From: an uncultured Patescibacteria group bacterium
GTDB taxonomy: Bacteria; Patescibacteriota; JACMRA01
DNA: 64,000 bases
NCBI GenBank assembly: GCA_938041505.1
Contig: CALITC010000006.1
Coordinates: 1 to 64,000, forward strand
Direction: 5' to 3'
The stretch's first letter is position 1; each line of letters begins with the position of its first letter. The translations under genes and the position numbers were made by a program. The notes beneath the pieces were generated by a model. It saw only the letters and a program-made list of their open reading frames with translations, did no database searches and was not told the origin of the DNA. This document shows, one piece after another, positions 10,194 to 19,931 of the stretch.

Positions 10194-10319
10194 AAAATGA
10201 TCACCTTAAGCAAAAATATAATAATTCGAATAGCAATAAGTGCTAATCCAGCCTACCACAAATTCCATTAATTGGCAATATTTTAAATAACAAGTTTTAC
10301 CATCAATACCGCAAAAGGC

Positions 10320-10348
10320 TTGACATATTTAAAAAGAGAGGCTTAATT
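10320..10348 (+). promoter_or_regulatory. sigma70-like promoter upstream of the PRTase-HAD operon
   Basis: TTGACA - 17 nt - TTAATT, about 30 nt before the TTG start codon. Confidence 0.55.
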
Positions 10349-10379
10349 TATCTTAAATAAGAGGATAGGAGTTCGTATT

Positions 10380-12287
10380 TTGAACAAATTACCATCAGCA
10401 AACTTGAACAAAACTCAGTACATTATCGACTCAGGGACAACCGAAAATGATCTTTGGGGCGAGTTTAAAATGTCAAATCTGCACGACCCACTATTTAATA
10501 TAGTAGAGCATAATGAATTTTTACAAACCCAAGATGATTGCGGCGCACCATGTATTCCTTTGGTAAAATATGAAGAACTAAAGTCAAAACTACTCAATAG
10601 CTGCAAAGGTTACGAACAATTTTTACAGACATACTTAGAAGAGAGGGTTAGTCAGTATGAATCGCCTCGCAAAGTCGCAAGTCAAATCGCGCTTCGAGGT
10701 AGCGCCTACTATGAAAGCTTTGTCATTGGAAATGTGTCAAGTGACAAAAAAATAGATGTTCTTAAAAACTTAAAGGTCGATATTGATTTCTATAACATTT
10801 GCCAACAAAGTCGCAAAGATATACCCAAAGAATTTGTTCTAATGGTCATCGACCATATTAAGAACATTTTATTTAAAGTAATGTACGGTCTAGTAACAGA
10901 AGGTATAGAATTCAAAAACTTCAACATCAATGATTGGTATTACCTAGACAGCTTAGCTAAATCTTTATGGGAAGGGTATGCACGGGTATTATTTGAAGCA
11001 AATGGAAAAATTACAGGCTCATTAGATTTTACTAGATTGATTAGTTTATTTAGCGAATTAAAAATCACTGGAAAAATTAAAGAACTAGACAGTCCAAAAA
11101 ACCTGCTGAGGTTTGCCAGATCAGCTGAGCTAGCAAACATCGACTATACTTGCTGCGCCTCACTTCTGTACGGAGGAATAGAAATTCCATATGCACTACA
11201 TGGATATAATTCTGCGTTTAATCTAAAAATAAACGCTAAGACGCTACCGGTAGTATTTTCAACAAATCGAGTTCACAAAGGTATTATTGATAGTAAGATT
11301 ATTGATTGCAACGGTGTTATAAACAAAAACCAGTTACACAATATCATACCTTCAGAGTTAATAAATAAAATATCTAATGAAGACCAAATCTTAATTGTAG
11401 ATAACAACATCACCACAGGTTATTCTGTGAAAATTGTCCGGAATACTTTGGAACAAATTTTTTCCAAAGTGTATATCGGCGTACCTGAAATATATTTTGG
11501 AGAAATAAAGAAAATTTCTGAAAGAAATCCTGGTTTTGAGGACAAAGATATTTTCGTATCTGGGGAAGATTTAGCCATTAGACCTATTGATAAATACGTA
11601 ACGTGTTTTGGGGTAAAAGATAGCAGTAAGGTTGTAAATCGCATAATGTTTCTGCTAAAAAATAAAAACTATCAACAAATTGTTGGTTATGATTTTGACG
11701 ATACCATTGCAGAAACAGGTTATCTTCACGGAGAAGCCTGGGATTATTCTCTCAAAAAAGTTGGCTTTAATCACCTAAGTGTTAGTGACCTACCCAGCAA
11801 CTCTGGAATGACCAATTACAACGCCGGATTAAACATTTACAATTGGCTAATAGAAAATAAATGCGAACTTAGCATGCCTGCAGATAATTTTGCGAAACAA
11901 CTTGTGAAGTTAAAATTTGAGTATCTTATGGCTTATGACATGAATAAAATCCCTATTATTGCATCAACTGTTAATAAAATAATAGCAGATTCTGTTATCG
12001 ACACCCAAATAATTGTCACAAATAATAACTTAGAATTTATTGTATACTTCCTCAAGCAAAGGAACTTGTTACAATATTTTTCTTACATAATATGTGCAGA
12101 TTATGGACTCAGAGTCAATGGTGGAGAGAAAATCAAGCTTACTGGCAACGCTAAACCTAGTATAGACGCTTATACCGAAGCTCGTAAGTACTTTAAATTG
12201 CCTCCCATTAGAGAGTTTTACGGAGACAGCAAACTCACAGATAAAGTATTTGCCGAAAGGATAGGTGCAAAATTCCACTTGGTTTAA
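10380..12287 (+). CDS. fusion protein: phosphoribosyltransferase-like domain plus HAD hydrolase domain
   Basis: PRPP-loop-like ILIVDNNITTGYS; HAD motif I VGYDFDDTIAET; later motif FYGDSKLTDKVFAERIGAKFHLV; TTG start. Confidence 0.72.
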   Translation: MNKLPSANLNKTQYIIDSGTTENDLWGEFKMSNLHDPLFNIVEHNEFLQTQDDCGAPCIPLVKYEELKSKLLNSCKGYEQFLQTYLEERVSQYESPRKVASQIALRGSAYYESFVIGNVSSDKKIDVLKNLKVDIDFYNICQQSRKDIPKEFVLMVIDHIKNILFKVMYGLVTEGIEFKNFNINDWYYLDSLAKSLWEGYARVLFEANGKITGSLDFTRLISLFSELKITGKIKELDSPKNLLRFARSAELANIDYTCCASLLYGGIEIPYALHGYNSAFNLKINAKTLPVVFSTNRVHKGIIDSKIIDCNGVINKNQLHNIIPSELINKISNEDQILIVDNNITTGYSVKIVRNTLEQIFSKVYIGVPEIYFGEIKKISERNPGFEDKDIFVSGEDLAIRPIDKYVTCFGVKDSSKVVNRIMFLLKNKNYQQIVGYDFDDTIAETGYLHGEAWDYSLKKVGFNHLSVSDLPSNSGMTNYNAGLNIYNWLIENKCELSMPADNFAKQLVKLKFEYLMAYDMNKIPIIASTVNKIIADSVIDTQIIVTNNNLEFIVYFLKQRNLLQYFSYIICADYGLRVNGGEKIKLTGNAKPSIDAYTEARKYFKLPPIREFYGDSKLTDKVFAERIGAKFHLV

Positions 12288-12300
12288 AACTCTTATTTTT

Positions 12301-12322
12301 GCCTGTATACAAATATACAGGC
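12301..12322. repeat. perfect 9-bp intercistronic hairpin
   Basis: GCCTGTATA-CAAA-TATACAGGC between the PRTase-HAD and PfkB genes. Confidence 0.8.
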
Positions 12323-12364
12323 AATATTCTTGCAAAATAATAATTTTTGAAGTAGTAATCTCTT

Positions 12365-13246
12365 ATGAATCATAAAATACTTGTCGTCGGACCCACTTTT
12401 TTGGATATTCAAGTGTTTCTCAAAAATATTCATAAGGGCTCTATCAAAAATAGCTTTAGCATCGGAGGAAAAGGTTATAATATTGCCAGAAATCTTACTG
12501 CTTTCAACATCCAAGTTGACCTCGCCACAATGTACGGAAGTGATGATACTGGAGAATACATTGCTAAACAACTAGCAACTTCTGGAATAGGCTTACTACC
12601 TGAGAACAAATTAGAGGCCTCTGGTGGGGTTTTTGTTGGTGTGCATGACTCGTCTGGCAATAGTATCCTTGATAAAGCAGACACCTCGATGTTTCCACTT
12701 CAAAAACTATCCACCTCTTTGGAAAGCTATACCGAAATAATTGTACTTAGCTCCACCAATACGAAGATACTAAACTACATCAAAAGTCAAAAATCAAAGT
12801 TCAGCTTCACTCTATGCCTAGAATTTTCAGGAAAAAAAACTATCAACCATATCATGCCTTATTTAGACATGTTTGATTTTATCATAGCTAACAAAGAAGA
12901 AACTGAGGCACTTCTACAAATCTCCACAGAACAAACCAGCCTCACAGCTTCTATCAACGCTTTTAGTCAGCTAAACAAATGTATATTGATTACCACAATA
13001 GATAAAGATGGAATAATAGTAAGTAAGAATGGCGAATCATTTACACACCCTATTCATAAACTACAAGAATCTCTTGTCTCAACAGTTGGCGCCGGGGACT
13101 CAGTAACAGCGTCGATAGTTGCTCTTCACTATCACCTCAACTACACACTCGATAATGCAAGCCAAAAAGCTATGGAGATGGCAGCCTACATGGTGCGTCA
13201 ACCAGAACCTTATTTTACCTCCCTACCAACCCAAGTAACTTTTTAA
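12365..13246 (+). CDS. PfkB family sugar/nucleoside kinase
   Basis: N-terminal GGKGYNIARNLTAF; C-terminal signature STVGAGDSVTASIVA. Confidence 0.85.
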   Translation: MNHKILVVGPTFLDIQVFLKNIHKGSIKNSFSIGGKGYNIARNLTAFNIQVDLATMYGSDDTGEYIAKQLATSGIGLLPENKLEASGGVFVGVHDSSGNSILDKADTSMFPLQKLSTSLESYTEIIVLSSTNTKILNYIKSQKSKFSFTLCLEFSGKKTINHIMPYLDMFDFIIANKEETEALLQISTEQTSLTASINAFSQLNKCILITTIDKDGIIVSKNGESFTHPIHKLQESLVSTVGAGDSVTASIVALHYHLNYTLDNASQKAMEMAAYMVRQPEPYFTSLPTQVTF

Positions 13247-13253
13247 TACCAAC

Positions 13254-14210
13254 ATGACTTTCGCCAAACACACCACAACCTCCCTTCAGGCGGTACAAGA
13301 TACATTCAACCACACTCATAATTTTGCACCTCTTACATCAGATATTAACAGAATTTACTTTGTAGGTAGTGGATCCTCGTACTCACAATCTATATATGGA
13401 GCACAATTAACTAGGAAATTTTTAGGCATAGAGGCTATTTACACTAATCCTTACTCTTTTGTTAAATACGATAATATCACATCGCATGATTTAGTTATTC
13501 ACCTATCACAAGAAGCAAAACGTAACGACAACAGGTGCCCGTTACTGCACGCAAAAAGGAAAGGGGCACGCACAATACTTTTCACTTCCAAAACAACAGA
13601 TCTATATAACATTACCGATGAGGTGTATTGGTTTGCTCCTGAAATAGAAAAAATTCTTGTTGCCTCCATGAGTTATGCATCTGGTTATGCGGCCCTGCTA
13701 AAATGGATAACTTTCCAATGCACACATAAAGACAACCCTGTGCCTCATATAGATTACAAAGTAATATCCGATGTAATGAGCACAAGACTGAGTCAGAAGT
13801 TCCAAGTAACACCAGAATTCACTTGTTTTCTATATGCTGGTTTTGCTCAATCTGTCGCAGTTGAAGGAGCTCTTAAAATCAACGAATGTTTACTTATAGA
13901 TAGCGAATCATATGAACTCAAACATTACTCACATGGAAAACATTTTGTAAGCTACAATAAGCCTCGATCCTACGTTGTTCTAGAGCATATTACAGATTCT
14001 GAGCTAGTCGACCTCTACAAAGATACTATTTTCGAACCTCACCACAACATCACCAGAATAGCAAGTTCTTTATCCCCAGAGCTCGCAGTATTCGAATGGC
14101 TAAGTGGTATGCTCAAATACACAGTAGATGGAATGCAGTCCGTACATCTAACACTAGACAAAATCCCAGTGAGAGATTCTATACGCAGACCTCATCAATA
14201 CAAATACTAA
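13254..14210 (+). CDS. SIS domain protein (sugar isomerase/deglycase-like)
   Basis: IYFVGSGSSYSQSIYGAQLTRKF...VIHLSQEAKRNDN...FTSKTTD pattern; 7 nt after the PfkB stop. Confidence 0.75.
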   Translation: MTFAKHTTTSLQAVQDTFNHTHNFAPLTSDINRIYFVGSGSSYSQSIYGAQLTRKFLGIEAIYTNPYSFVKYDNITSHDLVIHLSQEAKRNDNRCPLLHAKRKGARTILFTSKTTDLYNITDEVYWFAPEIEKILVASMSYASGYAALLKWITFQCTHKDNPVPHIDYKVISDVMSTRLSQKFQVTPEFTCFLYAGFAQSVAVEGALKINECLLIDSESYELKHYSHGKHFVSYNKPRSYVVLEHITDSELVDLYKDTIFEPHHNITRIASSLSPELAVFEWLSGMLKYTVDGMQSVHLTLDKIPVRDSIRRPHQYKY

Positions 14211-14218
14211 AACCAGAT

Positions 14219-14641
14219 CTATTTTACTCGTCTTTTGATCACCACCTCCACCTCATTGTCCTCCAAGTTAGTCAAGCTAAAACACCATGGAGATCTTGTG
14301 TCTCCAGCGGCACAATTAGACTCATCCATACCCAACACTTCGTTGGCACCTACCGCCCCCGCGATATTGATAATGATCTCACTCTCCATATCCGAACCTC
14401 CAAGCAGCTTAGCAAACTCCGTCCCTAAATCTTGAGCTGTGTGAATGTCTCGCCTATAATTAATAGTGTAGATATCCTCAGAATACTGAGCTTCAAAACC
14501 TTCCATATTCGATTCGTAAACTACCATATTATTTTCTGATGCAGATACTTGTTGCTCTGAAGCACTACTATTGGCAAAGTAACCAACTACCCCAATAGTA
14601 AATAGTCCTAGCGAAATTGCTGCTGATACTTGTTTGATCAT
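14219..14641 (-). CDS. hypothetical secreted or membrane-anchored protein
   Basis: 140-aa ORF with N-terminal hydrophobic segment. Confidence 0.6.
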   Translation of the reverse strand: MIKQVSAAISLGLFTIGVVGYFANSSASEQQVSASENNMVVYESNMEGFEAQYSEDIYTINYRRDIHTAQDLGTEFAKLLGGSDMESEIIINIAGAVGANEVLGMDESNCAAGDTRSPWCFSLTNLEDNEVEVVIKRRVK

Positions 14642-14971
14642 ATTTTTTTGTTTTTGTTATTCCGTTATTCAAAGTATACACCAGTTACACGAAATTGACA
14701 AAACATCAGTGGTGCTAAAGTAATTTTGCAAAAAAAATAACCACCTTGAGCAAGTAAAGTGGCTAAATAAGTAAAAAGCAGAATGTTAAAATCAAGATTG
14801 ATAAAGCACAACGACAGTAGCAAAAGTGAGCACACACGACACCGCCGCCAATGCAAAACCTATAAGTAAGTGTTTGTTATAATGTACACCAAAAAATTCG
14901 AGCATTAATTTTTTAATAATATCCATTCATCTATAAATATCAATATAGCGTATTTGAAGAATTTTCACAAG

Positions 14972-16603
14972 TTAGATATCCAGGATGAGTTCAGACACCC
15001 ACTGCTTTATCTTATCTAGCCAAGTATCTTGCAGCGGATCTACTGTTGCAGCTGGTACCGTAATTGCTTCACTCTCTCCACACCTTACACGCCCATCTGC
15101 ACCAGTGATATACTCGCCGCACAATCTCAACCTATTACCCTCAATCTCTTGACCGTTCTGGCTGTAGCTAAATGGCTCAGCAACCTCTCGAAGTATACGC
15201 AGATTATCATCTACATCATTTTCGGGGAAACGGGCACTAAGGATAGCTAATGCGCCACTCACAGCCGGGGCAGACATAGAGGTACCCGTCATAAGAGCAT
15301 ACTGATTATCAGGAGCGCTCGAACCGATACGCGAACCAGGGGCGTAGATATCTACAGTTGCGTGACGATTCGAACCAGGGTGCAGCCTACCATCATCCAG
15401 AACGTTTCCCACACTCACCGCACTCGTGATACATGCTGGCATTGCCACCCCATAGAGACCACTATTTCCGGCAGCCACCACCGAAGCCACGCCAAGATCT
15501 TTGAGATTAGTAATAGCCGCTGTCATATCTCGGAAGAACCTATCGCACTCCCCAGCCGTGGCCTGAACCGAACCAACGCTCAAATTAATCGCAGCTAAGT
15601 TAGACGGAGCCTGGCCACGCTGCTGCATAACTTTAACAAGTGCCAAATAGCTCATTGCTTCCAGCTGATCCGACTGAAAACTCACAATACACGGAGCTGG
15701 TCTCTCACCGCACCCTTGAGCCCCAGGAGCGTCGACTCGGCTAAACACCTGAATAGCGAGCAAATCCGCACCACGCGCAACACCGTTGAACTGAGGGCTC
15801 TGCAAAACCGGCGAACGCGAAGCTATCTCCTCATTACTCCCTGCGGCAATTCCAGCCACATGAGTGCCATGGCCACACCCAGGAAGATCGCAAGGCTCTG
15901 CTGCCCCCACTCCTTGCTGCACTTCTGCCTCATCGGGGCACAAACTAGTAGCAAAACGGCTATTAGTCGAAAAACAGGCCTCCATCACCACCCGGCCTTG
16001 CAAAAACTCATGATCCCTATCAACACCGGTATCCAAAATCGCGATCATTTGATCAGCACCTGTTCCACTTGCACCACTATTCCAGCTCGTTGTGGCGCCG
16101 ATTATCGGGTTACTCGAATCAAGTGAGGGAGTCATCAAGCCATCTATCTCAATGCTAAACTCAGGTGGGGTTTTTTGAAAAATAGCGCTCAGCTCAGACT
16201 CGCTCTCAACCTCAACAGTCAGCAGCGGTGAAAGCTGGCTCATCTCAACTTGTTCTCTACTCAAGCCAAGTAGCTCCATAAGCTGCCTCTGCTCAGTCTC
16301 ATACAGGTACGGTAGCTCAAACCCCTCACCCATCATTGCATCTTCTCCAGAACTGCTTTGGGCAAATTCTTGTAGCTTACTTACCTGCCCCTCTCCACTG
16401 GGATCAAGGTTAATCAGCATTCTTAAACTTCCATTATCTTGAAGATTATGCAGTATCTGCTCGTAAGTAATCACACTCTGGGGAGGCGGTGCTGTCTCTT
16501 GACCAAAAACCGGCATCGAGGCGAGCACAGAAACAAAAAGACCAATTAGTGAAAACAGGGCGACAAAGCGCGTAAAATAAATATGTAATATAGTTGCAAA
16601 CAA
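14972..16603 (-). CDS. subtilisin-like serine protease (S8), secreted
   Basis: Catalytic motifs AILDTGVD, GHGTHVAGIAAG, GTSMSAPAVSG; N-terminal signal-like segment. Confidence 0.95.
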   Translation of the reverse strand: MFATILHIYFTRFVALFSLIGLFVSVLASMPVFGQETAPPPQSVITYEQILHNLQDNGSLRMLINLDPSGEGQVSKLQEFAQSSSGEDAMMGEGFELPYLYETEQRQLMELLGLSREQVEMSQLSPLLTVEVESESELSAIFQKTPPEFSIEIDGLMTPSLDSSNPIIGATTSWNSGASGTGADQMIAILDTGVDRDHEFLQGRVVMEACFSTNSRFATSLCPDEAEVQQGVGAAEPCDLPGCGHGTHVAGIAAGSNEEIASRSPVLQSPQFNGVARGADLLAIQVFSRVDAPGAQGCGERPAPCIVSFQSDQLEAMSYLALVKVMQQRGQAPSNLAAINLSVGSVQATAGECDRFFRDMTAAITNLKDLGVASVVAAGNSGLYGVAMPACITSAVSVGNVLDDGRLHPGSNRHATVDIYAPGSRIGSSAPDNQYALMTGTSMSAPAVSGALAILSARFPENDVDDNLRILREVAEPFSYSQNGQEIEGNRLRLCGEYITGADGRVRCGESEAITVPAATVDPLQDTWLDKIKQWVSELILDI

Positions 16604-16965
16604 AATAGTTAGACCTCAATTACAGTTGTATTAAACCACAAAAAATTACCCTCTAACCATAGCGTATCAATTATCGAGCAGATAAAAATACACACAAACA
16701 CAACTCGGGTTGTGAATGATAAATTGGGCAAAAATGCGGTAAACTAAAGAAAGTAATCCAGGTTAATGTATAAAGTATCGGTAACCTAAAGTTTAAGTAG
16801 ATTCTTGTCAAGGGAATGTCGAAGAAGCAGGGTACTAGATCAATATTATCGACCGAACCATACGGGTCTTTCCTGTTTCAGTTGAATCTCTCGGCGCGCA
16901 GACAACAAAAAAGCCCATTTACAAATTATAAATAGACTTGAAGACCAACTCACAAAAGTAAATTG

Positions 16966-17316
16966 TTAGGTAGCTACTGGTAGCTTGGGAGCATTAATTC
17001 GCTCCCCGTCACCACACACACTAAAAACAATTGATTCTTCATCAACGAACAATGCCGGGTAAAGACCTTCAACGTCTTCACAAGATACCCTTATATCTTC
17101 AATCGATTCCAACTCTCTACGCAGTGATTTGTAGTATAGATCTGTAACCATAACTACAACAATTAAATTTTGATCTTGCCTTGCCTGTTCACAAGCTTGA
17201 ACCCAATCATTCGCTATAATAGTGCCACCATTACGTTGAACAGTTCCATATCTAACTTCTGATGTACTTGGAATAGCGGCTATTGCAGACTGAATCTTTA
17301 CGTGAATACTTTTCAT
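16966..17316 (-). CDS. hypothetical protein
   Basis: 116-aa ORF. Confidence 0.55.
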   Translation of the reverse strand: MKSIHVKIQSAIAAIPSTSEVRYGTVQRNGGTIIANDWVQACEQARQDQNLIVVVMVTDLYYKSLRRELESIEDIRVSCEDVEGLYPALFVDEESIVFSVCGDGERINAPKLPVAT

Positions 17317-17445
17317 TATTGTCCTCTATTACTTGACCAGCTCGTATTTTGCCATAAAAAATAGTAATTGTCAAATAAACTATCAAGGCGACAAAAAAAG
17401 TCGCTTTATTATTAAAAAGCAACTCATAATTATGTTTTTACAGAA

Positions 17446-17814
17446 CTAGATTTCTTCAAAATTAGCCATCTTATCGAGAGACTTTCTCTTCGAAGATCGA
17501 CAATAAGGCAACCAACAAAAAACTATAAAGCCTGTCATAAGTAAAAACTGTACAATAATTTTCGCTTGCGCACCATATCGGAACAACAAAAGTACCAAGT
17601 GAATATCTACGACTAAGAGAATCCCCAGGTTAACAAGCGAAAGAAAATAGGACTTAATACTCTGGAGATAATTCATTATATTCTCAATGAATCTCCGTTG
17701 TTTAACTAGCCGAATCTCAACATGTTTTACAACGATCTTTACAGTAATGAGTACGGATTTTAGTAATATTAACTTCTGTTTCTTTGGCTTAATTTTTCCT
17801 GATATATTAGCCAT
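17446..17814 (-). CDS. hypothetical membrane protein
   Basis: 122-aa ORF with hydrophobic stretches. Confidence 0.5.
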   Translation of the reverse strand: MANISGKIKPKKQKLILLKSVLITVKIVVKHVEIRLVKQRRFIENIMNYLQSIKSYFLSLVNLGILLVVDIHLVLLLFRYGAQAKIIVQFLLMTGFIVFCWLPYCRSSKRKSLDKMANFEEI

Positions 17815-17971
17815 TTTAAGACGCCTCTTGTATCTTAACTATGACACTCTAATTATCTTTAAGCAATCTGTCAAAGCAGATTATTAAGGCAAACAAAACA
17901 AAAAACAAAATATTTCACATACCAAACAATAGTCAACTTGTACATGGCTTAAATAAAGCAAATGAAGGTGT

Positions 17972-18000
17972 TTGACATATTTCGCTCCAAAGCCTATTAT
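17972..18000 (+). promoter_or_regulatory. sigma70-like promoter reading into a gene-free structured region
   Basis: TTGACA (17972) - 17 nt - TATTAT (17995-18000). Confidence 0.65.
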
Positions 18001-18006
18001 TACTAA

Positions 18007-18440
18007 TAGATTATTTTCAACAAGAGGAATTAGAAATTGATAGAATTAATATTTTATCAACAAAAATATCCGTTTCTGTGACATTTGTTCCAAACAAAAT
18101 GCCAAGAAACTGCCCAAATTAATCTAGAAACTAGGAACTGATATGTTATTATCGCGACCGCTTAACTTTACAAATTTAGCTGAAATCCAAACTAAAAAAA
18201 TCGCTACTGGAATTCTTGCAAATCCTTGGTGTTAGCAAACTGAAATACGCTAATACACCTTTTAATCTCGCAAGAGATATTTGAAAAAACGGAGGTATTC
18301 CTTCACACCCCCACTCAGCTTTGCTTTGTGGGGATATTACTTATTTAAGAATTTTTTGCAAAAGAAAATACCTCGGTTAACGTGCGCGAGGTAGAATTGC
18401 TTTACCTTCGAACTTGGATAGATACGAAAACTAAAACAAT
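18007..18440 (+). ncRNA. candidate structured non-coding RNA
   Basis: Promoter upstream; ATCTC-GCAA-GAGAT; CCCCAC...GTGGGG nested in GAGGTATT...AATACCTC; CCTCG...CGAGG; GGTGTTAGC...GCTAATACACC. Confidence 0.45.
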
Positions 18441-18593
18441 TTTTAGAGGAGAATTCAACTCACAACCTATTTAATAAATTTTTTAAGAGTAATTTATTTA
18501 ATAGAATTTATAAGAAGAATCTTATTATTATAGAGTCATTTTTGTTTGATTGTCAAGCTAACCTTTATAACTAAAAAAAATACCCTTTACAAA

Positions 18594-18609
18594 ATACCCC
18601 CAGGGGTAT
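18594..18609. promoter_or_regulatory. CsoR/CstR-family-type operator within a promoter spacer
   Basis: ATACCCC-CA-GGGGTAT inverted repeat between TTTACA (18586) and TATACT (18609). Confidence 0.6.
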
Positions 18610-18623
18610 ATACTGTACTACAT

Positions 18624-19319
18624 ATGGACTTCCTTCGCAAATATAAAAGTTACATTATTTTAGCACTCATCTTAGCCGGTGTATTTACCGCTTACCAAGC
18701 AGGTCTCAAAGACATCTTGACCCTCGAAAACCTCAAAGACAATCAGGAGAGTTTATCCAATATTCGAGACGACAATTACCTATTGTTTGTATTAGGATAT
18801 ATCCTGATCTATATCGTTAGTGTTGCCTTCTCCCTCCCAGGAGCCACTATCCTCACTCTAGCAGGAGGGTTATTATTTGGGCTTGTTGGAACTATATTTG
18901 TAATCATCGGGGCTACAATTGGGGCCACTCTAACCTCTATTCTGACAAGATCACTGTTTCGCACCTCTCTAGAGAAAAAATTCTCAAAGCAACTCACTCA
19001 ATTCAATGAAAAACTCCAAGCCAACGAAACTGGATATTTACTCACACTTAGATTACTGCCAATATTCCCATTTTTCTTGATTAATATCTTAGCAGGGCTA
19101 TCTAGAACTAAGCTTACAACTTTTGCTTGGACTACAGCACTCGGGATTATCCCAGGGACATTTGCCTACATCAATGCAGGAACACAATTATCAAGCATAG
19201 AGAAAACCAGTGACATCCTCTCCCCTGGCCTCATTGGCGCCTTCGTATTACTAGCCGTCATCAGCCTAGCACCAGGGTACATCAAGAAATTCTTAGATAA
19301 ACGCCAAAAATCCGCCTAA
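18624..19319 (+). CDS. TVP38/TMEM64 (SNARE-associated/DedA-like) membrane protein
   Basis: Core VAFSLPGATILTLAGGLLFGLVGTIFVIIGATIGATLTSILTRSLFR; start taken as 18624 (MDFLRKYK), downstream of the promoter. Confidence 0.85.
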   Translation: MDFLRKYKSYIILALILAGVFTAYQAGLKDILTLENLKDNQESLSNIRDDNYLLFVLGYILIYIVSVAFSLPGATILTLAGGLLFGLVGTIFVIIGATIGATLTSILTRSLFRTSLEKKFSKQLTQFNEKLQANETGYLLTLRLLPIFPFFLINILAGLSRTKLTTFAWTTALGIIPGTFAYINAGTQLSSIEKTSDILSPGLIGAFVLLAVISLAPGYIKKFLDKRQKSA

Positions 19320-19375
19320 AAAAATACCGCTCATACATGATAAGCAGTATTATTGCAGTTGAGAAATATCGCAAT

Positions 19376-19861
19376 TTATCCATAAAAGTTCTTTGCGAAA
19401 TCTTGAATCAAAGATAAGTCATTAATTGGCTTACAACTTATCATTCTACTACGATCTGCAAAGATATCAATAACCTCAGCATCCTGTGAAGAAATTGAGT
19501 TAAATTCAGTCGTAGAGAATCTTGACAAGGCATCAATCAACCCGTCTTTATTGTTTGGCAAAACAAATTGCCCACCTATAGATCTCGTATTCAACCACAT
19601 AACAATACGGCGTAGTACCTTTTGGGAATCAAAGTACGATTGATTCTTATTATCAAAACCAAGAGTAAGATTAAGGCAAGTCTCACTATACAATTTTAAA
19701 TGGTTAAGATAGCATATTAACCCTCGAAAAATCGTCTTTTGAGGCTCAACATCATCAAACATAAGATGGCAATATTGAATTTCATTTTCGGTTTCGAATT
19801 TCAATATTGATAGCTTTGAACCTTCTTCTATAGTAACAGTATAAGTTAAGTCTAATATCAT
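19376..19861 (-). CDS. hypothetical protein
   Basis: 161-aa ORF. Confidence 0.55.
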   Translation of the reverse strand: MILDLTYTVTIEEGSKLSILKFETENEIQYCHLMFDDVEPQKTIFRGLICYLNHLKLYSETCLNLTLGFDNKNQSYFDSQKVLRRIVMWLNTRSIGGQFVLPNNKDGLIDALSRFSTTEFNSISSQDAEVIDIFADRSRMISCKPINDLSLIQDFAKNFYG

Positions 19862-19931
19862 TTATAAAACATTTCATATAGACAACTTATATAGTATAAC
19901 ACATATTAAATATATTGTCAATAGTAATTTT

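Noticed and set aside
15365-15395. tRNA T-arm-like string ATTCGAACCAGGGTGCAG
   Set aside because: Lies inside the subtilase reading frame and no matching acceptor, D or anticodon arms were found
17972-18530. tmRNA, RNase P RNA or SRP RNA assignment for the structured region
   Set aside because: No tRNA-like ends, no GAGGAAAGTCC core and no GGAAGGAAGCAG motif seen; left as unknown ncRNA
18546-18623. Upstream part of the listed 18546..19319 ORF
   Set aside because: Contains the promoter and operator; the start at 18624 fits promoter position and membrane-protein homology better
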